Assembly: GCF_039534165.1 (NCBI RefSeq)
Contig: NZ_BAAAUX010000022.1
Span: 1-64,000 of the forward strand
Reading direction: 5' to 3'
DNA: 64,000 nucleotides
DNA from: Saccharopolyspora_D taberi
GTDB taxonomy: Bacteria > Actinomycetota > Actinomycetes > Mycobacteriales > Pseudonocardiaceae
Below the pieces are notes generated by a model that did no database searches, was not told the origin of the DNA, and saw only the letters and a program-made list of their open reading frames with translations. Position numbers and translations under genes: made by a program. Of the stretch, positions 8,322-16,596 are shown in pieces; positions within the stretch are counted from its first letter, which is position 1, and every line of letters starts with the position of its first letter.

Positions 8322-9425
8322 GTGGACTACGTGGTGACGGCGGAGCTCGAACCGCCGGTCGATGCGACTGAGCTGGACGCCCTGCAGCGCGAGGGGGTCG
8401 CCGCGCTGCTCGACCGCCAGCTGGCGCTGGTGGAAGGCGTCGCCGGGCCCGCCGAGGCCGAAATCGACGTGCTCGACTACCGCATCACCGTGCACCCCAG
8501 CGGCGCCAGCGTGGTGCTCGCGCTGGACGCGCCCGCGCTGCTGCCCGCGGAGCAGGCCGCGGCGACCGTGCTCAACGAGCTGATCGGGGAGAGCGAGCTG
8601 CTGGTCGGCTGGAGCGTGGCGCATTCCGAGGTCCGGATCACCGAGGACGAGTTCAACGAGAGCCTGGCCGCGGCGGAGCGGATCGGTGCGGCCGACGACT
8701 CCGGGCTGGAGGCCGCCATCGAGGAGGCGCTGGAGAGCGCCGAGGAGTCCGAGGCCACGCTCGACACCGAGCAGTGGCGCAGCAGGCTCACCGAGCTGTC
8801 CGGGCGGCTGCGGGCGTTCGACCTCGACGCGTTCGGGACGGACTCCGCCGAGACCGCGCGGCTGGCGGCCGGGGCGCTGATCCACGCCGTGCGGGTGGTC
8901 ACCGACGAGATCTTCTACGACGAGCTGGCGCTGGCGATCAACAACGCCACCGCCGACGACGCGGTGGGGCTGCTGGTGCTGGAGGAGCTGCCGCAGTGCT
9001 ACGAGCACCGGTACGACTCGTGGTTCGCCCGGGCGTTCCTGCTGTCGTCGGCCGCGGTGGCGTCGCGGCTGACCGACCGGGACTGGACCCCGCCGCGGAC
9101 CGTCGCCGAGGCGCTCGCGCTGCGCCTGTTCGTCAACGAGGCGCAGGTGCTGCTGGAGGCGGCGGAGCTGATGACCTGGGACGAGGGCGAACCGGTGTTC
9201 GCGGCCTTCGCCCGGCGGGCGTTCGCCGACACCGGGCACGAGGACCTCTACCTGGTGGACTTCATGCCGCTGGGTGATTCCGAGGACCAGCTCAGCGCCC
9301 GGCTGGAGGCGCAGTTCCGGGAGCGGGGGCTGACCTTCGAGCAGTGGTTCGCCCCTCGGGAGAGCGAGGCCGGGATGCATCCGTACCTGCGTCCCTCCTC
9401 CGAGGAGCACCCCACCGAGGCGTGA
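8322..9425 (+). CDS. Conserved hypothetical acidic protein, 367 aa
   Basis: Not assigned to a known domain. The GTG at 8322 follows GAGGGAGAG at 8302-8310. The protein is strongly acidic throughout (for example SGLEAAIEEALESAEESEATLD near residues 126-147) and largely alpha-helical in appearance, with no signal peptide or membrane span. The C-terminal half, with FYDELALAINNATADDA and DWTPPRTVAEALALRLF, looks globular. Codon use is typical of the genome, so it is very likely a real gene. It stands alone between rbsK (divergent) and the aldo/keto reductase (convergent). Function unknown. Confidence 0.8.
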   Translation: MDYVVTAELEPPVDATELDALQREGVAALLDRQLALVEGVAGPAEAEIDVLDYRITVHPSGASVVLALDAPALLPAEQAAATVLNELIGESELLVGWSVAHSEVRITEDEFNESLAAAERIGAADDSGLEAAIEEALESAEESEATLDTEQWRSRLTELSGRLRAFDLDAFGTDSAETARLAAGALIHAVRVVTDEIFYDELALAINNATADDAVGLLVLEELPQCYEHRYDSWFARAFLLSSAAVASRLTDRDWTPPRTVAEALALRLFVNEAQVLLEAAELMTWDEGEPVFAAFARRAFADTGHEDLYLVDFMPLGDSEDQLSARLEAQFRERGLTFEQWFAPRESEAGMHPYLRPSSEEHPTEA

Positions 9426-9565
9426 GTGGCTGTCTCCGGGGGCGTTTTGGGTGGCGGTGCGGGTGGCGGAACCTCAGGCGCCGCCTCGCTGCGGGATCTT
9501 TTCCCGACGTATGTCCAATACGACGGAAAAAGCTGTCCTCGCCGAGGAACGCCTGAGAACCCGCG

Positions 9566-9611
9566 GCGGTGCCGGTTGGTCGGGTGGGCTAAGCGGCTTC
9601 GCCGCTTGAAG
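9566..9611. repeat. Dispersed palindromic repeat, copy A
   Basis: 46 bases nearly matching 60781-60826 without gaps. The 3' half is a small hairpin (AAGCGGC-TTC-GCCGCTT). The copy overlaps the last codons and stop of the convergent aldo/keto reductase at 9589. Confidence 0.6.
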
Positions 9612-10662
9612 ACGATGGCTGGGTTGGGCGTTGCTTGGGGGCGCGGCGGCGTAGTTCCGGTTTGGCCAGTGCCGGGGGCGTGTAGTCGATGTCCGATGGG
9701 TTGAGGTCGGTGCCGGGGGCTACGACGGCGTCGATGCGGTCCAGCACGTCGTCGTCGAGGCGGACGTCGGCGGCGCCCAGCACGTCGGCGAGCTGACCGG
9801 TGGTGCGCGGGCCGAGGATCACCGAGCTCACCGCCGGGTGGCTCGCGGCGAAGGCCAGCGCCAGGTGGGTCATCGACAGCCCGGCGTCGTCGGCCACCCG
9901 CGCCAGTTCCTCGACCGCGGCCAGCTTGCGCTGGTTGCCCGGCAGGCCGAGGTCGAACTTGTGCGCGATCATGCGGCGGAAGTCGTTGAGCTCGATCTCG
10001 GTGCCGCGCCGGTAGCGGCCGGTCAGCCAGCCGCTGTTGAGCGGGCTCCAGGTGAGCACGCCCATCCCGTACTTCTGCGCGGTCGGGAGCACCGACCGCT
10101 CGATGCCGCGGACGAACACCGAGTACGGCGGCTGCTCGGTGTGGAAGGCGATGTGGTTGCGCTCCCGCGCGACCCACTGCGCCTCGACGATCCGCTCGGC
10201 CGGGAAGTCCGACGAGCCGATCGCCATGATCTTGCCCGCGCGGACCAGGTCCGACAGCACCGACAGGGTTTCGTCCAGGTCGGTGTGGTGGTCCGGCCGG
10301 TGGACCTGGTAGAGGTCGATGCGGTCGGTGTCCAGCCTGCGCAGGCTGTCCTCGACCGCGCGGGTGATCCACCGGCGGGAACTGCCGCCCTGGTTGGGAT
10401 CCCCGCCCATCGGGAAGAAACCCTTGGTGGCGAGCACGACCTCGTCGCGCCTGCCCTTGAGCGCCTTGCCGATGATCCGCTCGGACTCCCCTCCGGAGTA
10501 CATGTCGGCGGTGTCGACCAGGTTGACGCCCGCGTCGAGCGCGTCGTGCACCAGCCGGATCGCGTCGTCGTGGTCGGAGTTGCCCCACTCGCCCAGCATC
10601 ATCGTGCCGAGCGCGAACTCGCTGACCGAGATGCCGGTGCGGCCGAGAATCCTGCGTTGCAT
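9589..10662 (-). CDS. Aldo/keto reductase
   Basis: NAD(P)H-dependent oxidoreductase of the aldo/keto reductase superfamily, likely cytosolic. 357 aa. Catalytic tetrad regions are visible: Asp and Tyr in DTADMYSGGESE, Lys in VVLATKGF, and His in DLYQVHRPD. The cofactor-loop region is VSSVILGPRTTGQLADVLGAAD. The ATG at 10662 has GGAGG nine bases upstream; a longer form from further upstream lacks a ribosome binding site. The last 20 residues (KPELRRRAPKQRPTQPSSSS and beyond) extend past the barrel and are partly encoded by the dispersed repeat at 9566-9611, which appears to have supplied the stop. Substrate unknown. Confidence 0.92.
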   Translation of the reverse strand: MQRRILGRTGISVSEFALGTMMLGEWGNSDHDDAIRLVHDALDAGVNLVDTADMYSGGESERIIGKALKGRRDEVVLATKGFFPMGGDPNQGGSSRRWITRAVEDSLRRLDTDRIDLYQVHRPDHHTDLDETLSVLSDLVRAGKIMAIGSSDFPAERIVEAQWVARERNHIAFHTEQPPYSVFVRGIERSVLPTAQKYGMGVLTWSPLNSGWLTGRYRRGTEIELNDFRRMIAHKFDLGLPGNQRKLAAVEELARVADDAGLSMTHLALAFAASHPAVSSVILGPRTTGQLADVLGAADVRLDDDVLDRIDAVVAPGTDLNPSDIDYTPPALAKPELRRRAPKQRPTQPSSSSGEAA

Positions 10663-10764
10663 CGGTTTTTCCTCCCTGTGCTCGGTTTCCAGCTTCGCCG
10701 GGGCGGTGGCCCGCAGGCAGGGCGGAGTCATCCTGGGTGCGGCACCACCAGGCTGGGAGCACGG

Positions 10765-10798
10765 AAAAAGGCGCCTCCCCGGCGGGGAGACGCCTTTT
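10765..10798 (-). terminator. Intrinsic terminator of the polyamine operon
   Basis: A GGCGTCTCCCC / GGGGAGGCGCC stem (one mismatch, loop GCC) flanked by A and T runs. On the minus strand it ends in CCTTTTT, a classical Rho-independent shape. It lies 12 bases after the spermidine synthase stop. Confidence 0.85.
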
Positions 10799-10809
10799 CG
10801 ACCGCCTGG

Positions 10810-11718
10810 TCAGCTCTGGTTGCGCAGCGAGAACGGCGGCACGGTGCAGCCGATCAGGCTCGCCTCGTCGATCGTCGCCGGCTGGTAGGAACTCCTCGGG
10901 AACGACTCCAGCAGCACGTTCGTCGGGTCGTCGATCGGCTCGACGCGGCCGAACAGGAACGCCCACTCGTGCTCGTCGGAACCGAAGTAGGTCACGGTGT
11001 CGAACAGCGACTGGAACCGGTTGTAGGCGCGGATCAGCGTCTTGTTCCGCCACACCGTCGGGCAGCCCGCCTGGACCGCGACGACGCCTCCCGGCGACAG
11101 CACGGTCTGCAGGCGCTGGAGGAACTCCAGGCCGTAGAGCCGGTTGTGCTGGCCGTCCTGGTCGTCCTCGCGCTCGTCCGGCAGGTCGACCACGACCACG
11201 TCGTAGCCCTCCGGTGGCGCCTGGTCGAGGAAGGTCGCGCCGTCGGCGTAATGCAGCCGGATCGGGCCCGCACCGCTTTCCAGGGCGGGCAGCTCGTCCA
11301 GCGCGTAGCCGTAGGGCAGGTGCTCGGCGCAGGCCTCGACGCACTCGCGGTCGATGTCGACGTGGTCCACGCGGGTCGCGCCCGCCTGGACCGACATCTG
11401 GCTCGCGACTCCCTCGCTGGAACCGATGATGAGCACCCGCTCCACCTTCTCGGCGAGCAGGAACGCGGGCACCATCATCGCCTCGTGGTAGACGAGCTGG
11501 GAGAAGTCGGTGCTCTGCCGGTCGTCGTCGCAGAACAGCGAGATCCCCTGGTCGGTGCGGCCGATCACCACGTGCTGGTACTCGGTGTCGCCCTCCCACA
11601 GCACCTCGTCGATCCGCCAGAGCCTGCGCATCCCCTCGCCCATCGGCTCCTGGATCCAGCGGTGCCCGTCGAGTTCCATCAACGCGAGGTCCTCCTTGTC
11701 AACGTCGGAGCCGGTCAC
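10810..11718 (-). CDS. speE: Spermidine synthase (polyamine aminopropyltransferase)
   Basis: Transfers the aminopropyl group of decarboxylated AdoMet to putrescine to give spermidine. About 302 aa, in the family range. It shows the N-terminal beta domain, then the Rossmann methyltransferase-like fold with the SAM-binding loop VLIIGSSEGVASQ, the HVDIDRECVEACAEHLP acidic strand, and the DVVVVDLPDE catalytic region. The GTG at 11718 overlaps the stop of the AdoMet decarboxylase gene (GTGA). However AAGGAGG at about 11698-11692 favours TTG 11682 or ATG 11679, so the first 12-13 residues are uncertain. Last gene of the polyamine operon, followed by an intrinsic terminator. Confidence 0.9.
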   Translation of the reverse strand: MTGSDVDKEDLALMELDGHRWIQEPMGEGMRRLWRIDEVLWEGDTEYQHVVIGRTDQGISLFCDDDRQSTDFSQLVYHEAMMVPAFLLAEKVERVLIIGSSEGVASQMSVQAGATRVDHVDIDRECVEACAEHLPYGYALDELPALESGAGPIRLHYADGATFLDQAPPEGYDVVVVDLPDEREDDQDGQHNRLYGLEFLQRLQTVLSPGGVVAVQAGCPTVWRNKTLIRAYNRFQSLFDTVTYFGSDEHEWAFLFGRVEPIDDPTNVLLESFPRSSYQPATIDEASLIGCTVPPFSLRNQS

Positions 11719-12104
11719 GACGCGGGGAAGTCGTGGCCGCGGTGGATGGTCTGAGTATTCACCGAAGTCGGGNNNNNNNNNNNNNNNNNNNNNNNNNNNN
11801 NNNNNNNNNNNNNNNNNNGCCCGCAGGTGAACACGTCGATGAAGATCGAGCCGTTCTCCGGATACGTGTGCATCGAGGCGTGGGACTCCGACAGCAGCGC
11901 CAACACGGTGACCCCCTGCGGTTCGAACCGCTTGGCGATCATCTCGCACACCGTGGCGTGCGACCGGACCAGCGCGCTGTTGAGGGCCTCGCGCAGGAAC
12001 TGCTCGTCGTCGAGCAGATCCGGATCGACGCCCTCAAGCTCAGCGAGGACGTGCTGGCCGGTGAACAGACCGACCGGCTGCAGGGTCCCGGTGTCAATCG
12101 ACAT
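11715..12104 (-). CDS. speD: S-adenosylmethionine decarboxylase proenzyme, with assembly gap
   Basis: Pyruvoyl enzyme that decarboxylates AdoMet to supply the aminopropyl donor for the spermidine synthase gene directly downstream. The visible 129 codons include 16 unknown ones. The self-cleavage site is Glu73-Ser74 in LLSESHASMHTYPENGS; Ser74 becomes the pyruvoyl group, followed by the conserved FIDVFTCG with Cys94. A run of 46 N (11773-11818) begins just after Cys94, so the middle of the alpha chain is missing, although the frame is continuous. Length fits the small SpeH-type bacterial class. It is the middle gene of the polyamine operon. Confidence 0.9.
   Translation of the reverse strand: MSIDTGTLQPVGLFTGQHVLAELEGVDPDLLDDEQFLREALNSALVRSHATVCEMIAKRFEPQGVTVLALLSESHASMHTYPENGSIFIDVFTCGXXXXXXXXXXXXXXXXPTSVNTQTIHRGHDFPAS
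11773..11818. other. Assembly gap (46 N) inside speD
   Basis: 46 unknown bases, nominally 15.3 codons. The reading frame on both sides is that of AdoMet decarboxylase. Confidence 0.95.
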
Positions 12105-12162
12105 CTATCGACCTCCCATCATTTCGCAGATTTCGCCATCGAGAAGAACCCGGTGCGCCCGA

Positions 12163-13365
12163 TCAGGCGCGTTCATCGCCGTCGACGCAGTAGGTGGCCA
12201 ACGGGGCGATTCCGTTGAAGCACACCGAGGAATAGCTCGCCGTGTAGGCACCGGCGCTGAGCAGGTCCACCCAGTCGCCGCCGCGCAGCGTCAGCGGCAG
12301 CTCGTAGACGTTGCGCTGGTAGATCACGTCGTCGCCGTCGCAGGTCGGGCCCGCGAGCACGACCGGGCCGCACGGGTCGCCGTCGCGGGACGTGCGCAGC
12401 CGGTAGGTGATCGCCTCGCCCTCGGTTTCGGCCAAACCGTTGTAGCGCCCCACATCCAGGTACACCCAGCGCCGGTCGTCGGCGGCCGACGGCGTCACCA
12501 GCACGACCTCGCTGCGCAGCACGCCGGCGTCGGCGACGATCTGGCGCCCGGGCTCGACGAGCAGGTCCGGCCGGTCGGCGCCGAAGTGGCGGTCCAGCGA
12601 CTGCTCGATCCGGCGCGCGTACTCGGCCAGCGGGGGCGCGGCTTCGGTGTAGGAACCGGGAAGTCCGCCGCCGAGGTTGACCATCCGCAGCGCGATGCCG
12701 TGCCCGGCGAGTCCTTCGAACACCTGCCGCGCGGCGCTGATCCCGTGCTCCCAGGCTGCCGGGTCCAGCTGCTGCGATCCAATGTGGAACGACACGCCGT
12801 AGGGGTCGAGCCCGAGCTCGCGGGCCTGCCGCAGCAGCCGGACGGCGGTTTCGGGCGGGCAGCCGAACTTGCGGCCGAACGGGGTGCGGGAACCCTTGTT
12901 GTCGACCAGGATCCGGCAGAACACCTGTGCGCCCGGCGCCACCTCGGCGATGTTGACCAGGTCCGGTTCGCTGTCGGTGACGAACAGCCGCACGCCGCGC
13001 TCGTAGGCGTGGGCGATGTCGCGCCGCTTCTTGATGGTGTTGCCGTAGGAGATCCGCTCCGGGCCGGCGCCCTGCGCCAGGCACAGGTCGATCTCGCCCG
13101 GGCTGGCGACGTCGAACGAGGCTCCGAGCGCGGCCAGCGCGCCGACCACCTCGGGGGCGGGATTGGCCTTGACCGCGTAGCAGATCCGGGCGTCCGGCAG
13201 AGCCGACCGCAGCGCTCCGTGGTTGCGGCGCACCACCGCCAGGTCCACGACCAGGCAGGGGGTCTCCGTGCTGTCCAGAAACTCACGAACCCGTTGGGGT
13301 ACAACGGATTCGGCGGCGCCGCTGGGGCGGTCCGTCACATCGGCGGTGGCGGACGGATCGGTCAA
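12163..13365 (-). CDS. Ornithine decarboxylase, fold type III PLP enzyme
   Basis: Decarboxylates an amino acid, most likely ornithine, giving putrescine for the downstream spermidine genes. 400 aa from a TTG at 13365 that has GGAGG eight bases upstream; earlier starts give a low-complexity extension without a site. PLP lysine Lys66 lies in CYAVKANP, the phosphate-binding glycine loop is VNLGGGLPG (residues 229-237), the EPGR loop is at 271-274, and the second-subunit active-site cysteine is Cys342 in GPTCDGDD. Lysine or diaminopimelate decarboxylase would be alternatives from fold alone. The AdoMet decarboxylase and spermidine synthase context favours ornithine. Confidence 0.9.
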   Translation of the reverse strand: MTDPSATADVTDRPSGAAESVVPQRVREFLDSTETPCLVVDLAVVRRNHGALRSALPDARICYAVKANPAPEVVGALAALGASFDVASPGEIDLCLAQGAGPERISYGNTIKKRRDIAHAYERGVRLFVTDSEPDLVNIAEVAPGAQVFCRILVDNKGSRTPFGRKFGCPPETAVRLLRQARELGLDPYGVSFHIGSQQLDPAAWEHGISAARQVFEGLAGHGIALRMVNLGGGLPGSYTEAAPPLAEYARRIEQSLDRHFGADRPDLLVEPGRQIVADAGVLRSEVVLVTPSAADDRRWVYLDVGRYNGLAETEGEAITYRLRTSRDGDPCGPVVLAGPTCDGDDVIYQRNVYELPLTLRGGDWVDLLSAGAYTASYSSVCFNGIAPLATYCVDGDERA

Positions 13366-13516
13366 TCCGGATACCTCCGTCTCGGGGTCGCGGGGAGTGG
13401 CGCGAACGGTCCCCGTGGCGTTCGCCGACCCAGCACGGTACCTCGCGCGGAAGCGGATTTCGAACCGCTCACCACCGTTGCCCCGGGCTTGTGATGACAC
13501 CCACGGCCGGACGCGG

Positions 13517-15019
13517 TCAGTCCGCTCCGCGGTCGAGTTCCAGCGCGAGGAAGAAATCCACCCGGGACGCGAAATCCCCGAGGTCGCGGCCGGTTATCTC
13601 CTCGATCCGCCGGATCCGGTAACGCAATGTGTTCACGTGCACGTGGAGTTGTTTGGCACACCGCGACCACGACCCCGAGGTCTCCAGGAAGACGCGGAGG
13701 GTGCGGACCAGATCGGACTGGTGCACGCGGTCGTAGTCGGCCAGCCGGGACAGCAGCCGGTCGCGGTAGGACCGCCGCAGCTCGTCCGGTGCCGACGCCA
13801 GCAGCACCTCGTGCGAGGCGAGCTCCGCGCCGGTGGCCAGCCCGGCGCGACCGCGCCGCTGCTCGGCGAGCCGCCGGGCGTAGCCTGCCTCCTCCAGCGC
13901 GCCGCGCAGGCCGGCGACGGCGGAGACGTCGCTGAGACCGACGGTCAGCGACCGCTCCGGCAACCACGGCTCCACCCGCGCGAGGATCCGGCGCAGCTGC
14001 TCCTCCAGCGCCAGCAGGTGGCTCTCGTCGTCGACGAACACCGCGGAGGCGCCGTCGCGCAGCGGCGCGGACACCGACGCGAGGCCGGTCGCGGCGGCGA
14101 TCTCGCGCAGCAGCGTCGTCGAGGCGGCGCGGTCGCCCGCCTGGAGCGCGACCGCGCGCAGCGGCTCGCCGGGCGGGAGACCGACCGTCTCCAGCCGCAC
14201 CGCGACCTCCGCGGGAGTCAGGGCGCCGTCGAGCAGCCGTCCCAGGGCGGACTCGACCGAGCGGCCCGCGATCTGGCGGGCCTCGTCGACCCGGGCGCGC
14301 AACAGCGCCACGACCGTGCCCAGGTCGGCGGCCAGGGCCTCCTCCTCCCCGCTCCACTCCTCGCCCGCGCCGCGCACGGCCACGAACCAGCGGGCCGCCG
14401 CGGGCTCGGTGTCGGACTCGACCGGGCACAGCACGTACGAGCGCTCGTGGAGGTGGACGGTCCGCGGCAGGCGGTCGGCGTGCCCGACCAGCTCGTCGAG
14501 GTCGTCTTCGGGGAGGTCGGCGGTGCCGCCCACGACCCACCCGGTCCGCGAGAGCACCCAGCAGTCGGCGCCGAACTCGCGGGCGGCCATCCGCAGCACC
14601 CGCTCCAGGTCCGCGCCCGCGGCGACGGCCGACACCAGCTCCCGGCGGGGCGCGGCGCCGCGCCGCTGCACCCGCTCGGCGAGCGTGTTGAAGCTGACCG
14701 CCAGCGGCACCTCGAACGCCGGGACGCCGTGCCGCGCGCACGCCTCGACCAGGTCCGGCGGCGCGCTGCCGAGCCGGGCGGTCCCGGTCGCCAGGCCCGC
14801 CACCCCGGCGTCGGCCAGCGCCGAGACGAACCGCTCGGAGTCCTCCGGGCCGCCGTGCCAGACCAGGCCGCTCAGCACCAGCTCGCCGCCGCCCAGGTAG
14901 CGGCGGGGGTCGAGCAGGTCGGTGATGTAGACGCCGCGGACCGGCCGGTCCAGCAACTCCTCACCCGTGAGCAGCACCAGGCCCAGCTCCGGGTCGGCGA
15001 GGAGATCGCGTAGCAGCAC
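13517..15019 (-). CDS. PucR/CdaR-family transcriptional regulator
   Basis: 500 aa. Residues 1-120 match the purine catabolism regulatory (PucR) sensor domain, starting LLRDLLADPELGLVLLTGEE. A central region corresponds to the GGDEF-like regulator domain. The C-terminal 60 residues are the PucR helix-turn-helix (TLRVFLETSGSWSRCAKQLH, then VNTLRYRIRRIEEITG). Cytoplasmic DNA-binding protein. It is divergent from the xanthine dehydrogenase cluster beginning at 15257, so control of those genes in response to a purine or nitrogen signal is the natural inference. PucR of Bacillus regulates the equivalent pathway. The polyamine operon starts just downstream on the same strand but is probably separate. 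Confidence 0.9.
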   Translation of the reverse strand: MLLRDLLADPELGLVLLTGEELLDRPVRGVYITDLLDPRRYLGGGELVLSGLVWHGGPEDSERFVSALADAGVAGLATGTARLGSAPPDLVEACARHGVPAFEVPLAVSFNTLAERVQRRGAAPRRELVSAVAAGADLERVLRMAAREFGADCWVLSRTGWVVGGTADLPEDDLDELVGHADRLPRTVHLHERSYVLCPVESDTEPAAARWFVAVRGAGEEWSGEEEALAADLGTVVALLRARVDEARQIAGRSVESALGRLLDGALTPAEVAVRLETVGLPPGEPLRAVALQAGDRAASTTLLREIAAATGLASVSAPLRDGASAVFVDDESHLLALEEQLRRILARVEPWLPERSLTVGLSDVSAVAGLRGALEEAGYARRLAEQRRGRAGLATGAELASHEVLLASAPDELRRSYRDRLLSRLADYDRVHQSDLVRTLRVFLETSGSWSRCAKQLHVHVNTLRYRIRRIEEITGRDLGDFASRVDFFLALELDRGAD

Positions 15020-15256
15020 CCGCGCACCCTAGTTTCTCCGGACTCCTGCCGGGTAAGCGGTGGCTGCCGCCATCGCTTGAGCGGTCACCCGACGGTGCCA
15101 ATCCCGAGCTCACGCTCCGGAAACACGTTTGTAGGAACATACCAACCGCCCGCGCGGCGGGCCCGGGTTTTTCGGTTCTTCCACCGCTAGTCACCGCCCA
15201 GGCGGTGGATGTGTACTGACTCACACCTTTGGACGGCCGTGACAGGGAGTACAACC
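15020..15256. promoter_or_regulatory. Divergent promoter region for pucR-type gene and purine catabolism operon
   Basis: A 237-base non-coding interval between divergent genes. It contains a 7-bp inverted repeat CCACCGC (15181-15187) / GCGGTGG (15202-15208) about 50 bases before the dehydrogenase start, a candidate operator. The stretch AACACGTTTGTAGGAACATA near 15121-15140 is less GC-rich and may hold the promoter. Confidence 0.55.
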
Positions 15257-16132
15257 GTGGATTTCGTCCGCCCGGCCTCTTGGCGGGAGGCACTCGACGC
15301 CAAGGCCACCCACCCCGACGCGACGCCGATCGCCGGCGGGACCGACGTCATGGTCGAGATCAACTTCGACCACCGGCGTCCCAGCACGCTGCTGGACCTC
15401 ACCCGCGTCGACGAGCTCGCGGGCTGGTCGGAGCAGGACGGCAGGCTGCGCATCGGCGCCGCCCTGCCCTACACCCGGCTGATCAACGAGCTCGGGGACC
15501 GGGTGCCCGGCCTGGCCATCGCGTCCCGGACGGTCGGTTCGCCGCAGATCCGCAACCGCGGCACGCTCGGCGGCAACCTCGGTGCCGCCTCGCCCGCAGG
15601 CGACGGGCACCCGCCGCTGCTGGCCTCGGACGCCGAGATCGAGGTCCAGTCGGTGCGCGGCACCCGGATGCTGCCCGCGGCCGAGTTCTTCACCGGCGTC
15701 AAGCGCAACGCGCTGGAGCCGGACGAGCTGATCGCCGCGGTGCACATCGCACCGGCCACCGGCGCCCAGCAGTTCTCCAAGATCGGCACCCGCAACGCGA
15801 TGGTCATCGCGGTCTGCAACTTCGCCATCGCGCTGCACCCCGAGCAGCGCCGGGTGGGCACCGGGCTCGGTTCGGCGGCCCCGACACCCCGCCGGGCCCT
15901 GGCCGCCGAGGAGTTCATCAACGGCGAGCTCGCCGACCTGTGGGAGGCGCCCAAGCCGCTGGCCGACTCGGTGGTGCAGCGCTTCGGCGACCTGGTCCGG
16001 GAGGCGGCCTCGCCGATCGACGACGTGCGGGGCACCGCCGACTACCGCAGGCACGCGCTCGCGGTGATGGCCCGCAGGACTTTGCAATGGGTCTGGAAGG
16101 ACCACTGTTCCGGGAGGCAAGCATGCGCCTGA
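15257..16132 (+). CDS. Xanthine dehydrogenase, FAD-binding subunit
   Basis: Carries the FAD that passes electrons from the iron-sulfur clusters to NAD in purine oxidation. 291 aa. The GTG at 15257 follows GGGAG at 15245-15249. The FAD-binding motifs of the CO dehydrogenase/xanthine dehydrogenase medium subunit are clear: PDATPIAGGTDVMVEINF, then TVGSPQIRNRGTLGGNLGAA and SPAGDGHPPLLASDAEIEV. It overlaps the next gene (iron-sulfur subunit) by 10 bases. First gene of the purine operon, opposite the PucR-type regulator. Confidence 0.93.
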   Translation: MDFVRPASWREALDAKATHPDATPIAGGTDVMVEINFDHRRPSTLLDLTRVDELAGWSEQDGRLRIGAALPYTRLINELGDRVPGLAIASRTVGSPQIRNRGTLGGNLGAASPAGDGHPPLLASDAEIEVQSVRGTRMLPAAEFFTGVKRNALEPDELIAAVHIAPATGAQQFSKIGTRNAMVIAVCNFAIALHPEQRRVGTGLGSAAPTPRRALAAEEFINGELADLWEAPKPLADSVVQRFGDLVREAASPIDDVRGTADYRRHALAVMARRTLQWVWKDHCSGRQACA

Positions 16133-16596
16133 AGTTCACCGTCAACGGCCGGCCGCAGGAGGCCGACGACGTGTGGGAGGGCGAGAGCCTGCTCTACGTC
16201 CTGCGCGAGCGGCTGGGCCTGCCGGGTTCGAAGAACGCCTGCGAGCAGGGCGAATGCGGTTCCTGCACGGTCTACCTCGACGGCGTCCCGGCCTGCGCGT
16301 GCCTGGTCGCGGCCGGGCAGGCGCAGGACCGCGAGGTCGGCACGGTCGAGGGGATGCACGAAGGCGAACAACTCGACCCCGTCCAACAGGCGTTCATCGA
16401 CGCCGGCGCCGTGCAGTGCGGCTTCTGCACGCCGGGCCTGCTGGTGCAGACCCAGGACCTGATCAACCGCAGGCCGAACCCGTCCGACGCGGAGATCCGG
16501 GAGTCGCTGGCGGGCAACCTGTGCCGCTGCACCGGCTACGAGAAGATCATGGACGCGGTCCGGCTCGCCGCGGAGCGGAAGGCCCAGCGGGCATGA
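16123..16596 (+). CDS. Xanthine dehydrogenase, [2Fe-2S] subunit
   Basis: Small electron-transfer subunit with two [2Fe-2S] clusters. 157 aa. The plant-ferredoxin-like cluster uses Cys40, Cys45, Cys48 and Cys60; the helical-domain cluster uses Cys99, Cys102, Cys134 and Cys136 (CGFCTPG and CRCTGY). The ATG at 16123 follows GGGAGGCA and lies inside the preceding gene. Its stop overlaps the amidohydrolase start as ATGA (16593-16596). All eight ligands are present, so the subunit should be functional. Confidence 0.95.
   Translation: MRLKFTVNGRPQEADDVWEGESLLYVLRERLGLPGSKNACEQGECGSCTVYLDGVPACACLVAAGQAQDREVGTVEGMHEGEQLDPVQQAFIDAGAVQCGFCTPGLLVQTQDLINRRPNPSDAEIRESLAGNLCRCTGYEKIMDAVRLAAERKAQRA

Noticed and set aside
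8133..9410. A 425-codon minus-strand frame opposite the hypothetical gene at 8322.
   Set aside because: G/R/V/H-rich antisense composition and no start signal; the plus-strand frame has normal codon bias and a ribosome binding site.
11034..11273. A short frame inside the spermidine synthase gene.
   Set aside because: Out-of-frame shadow on the same strand with S/R/T-rich composition.
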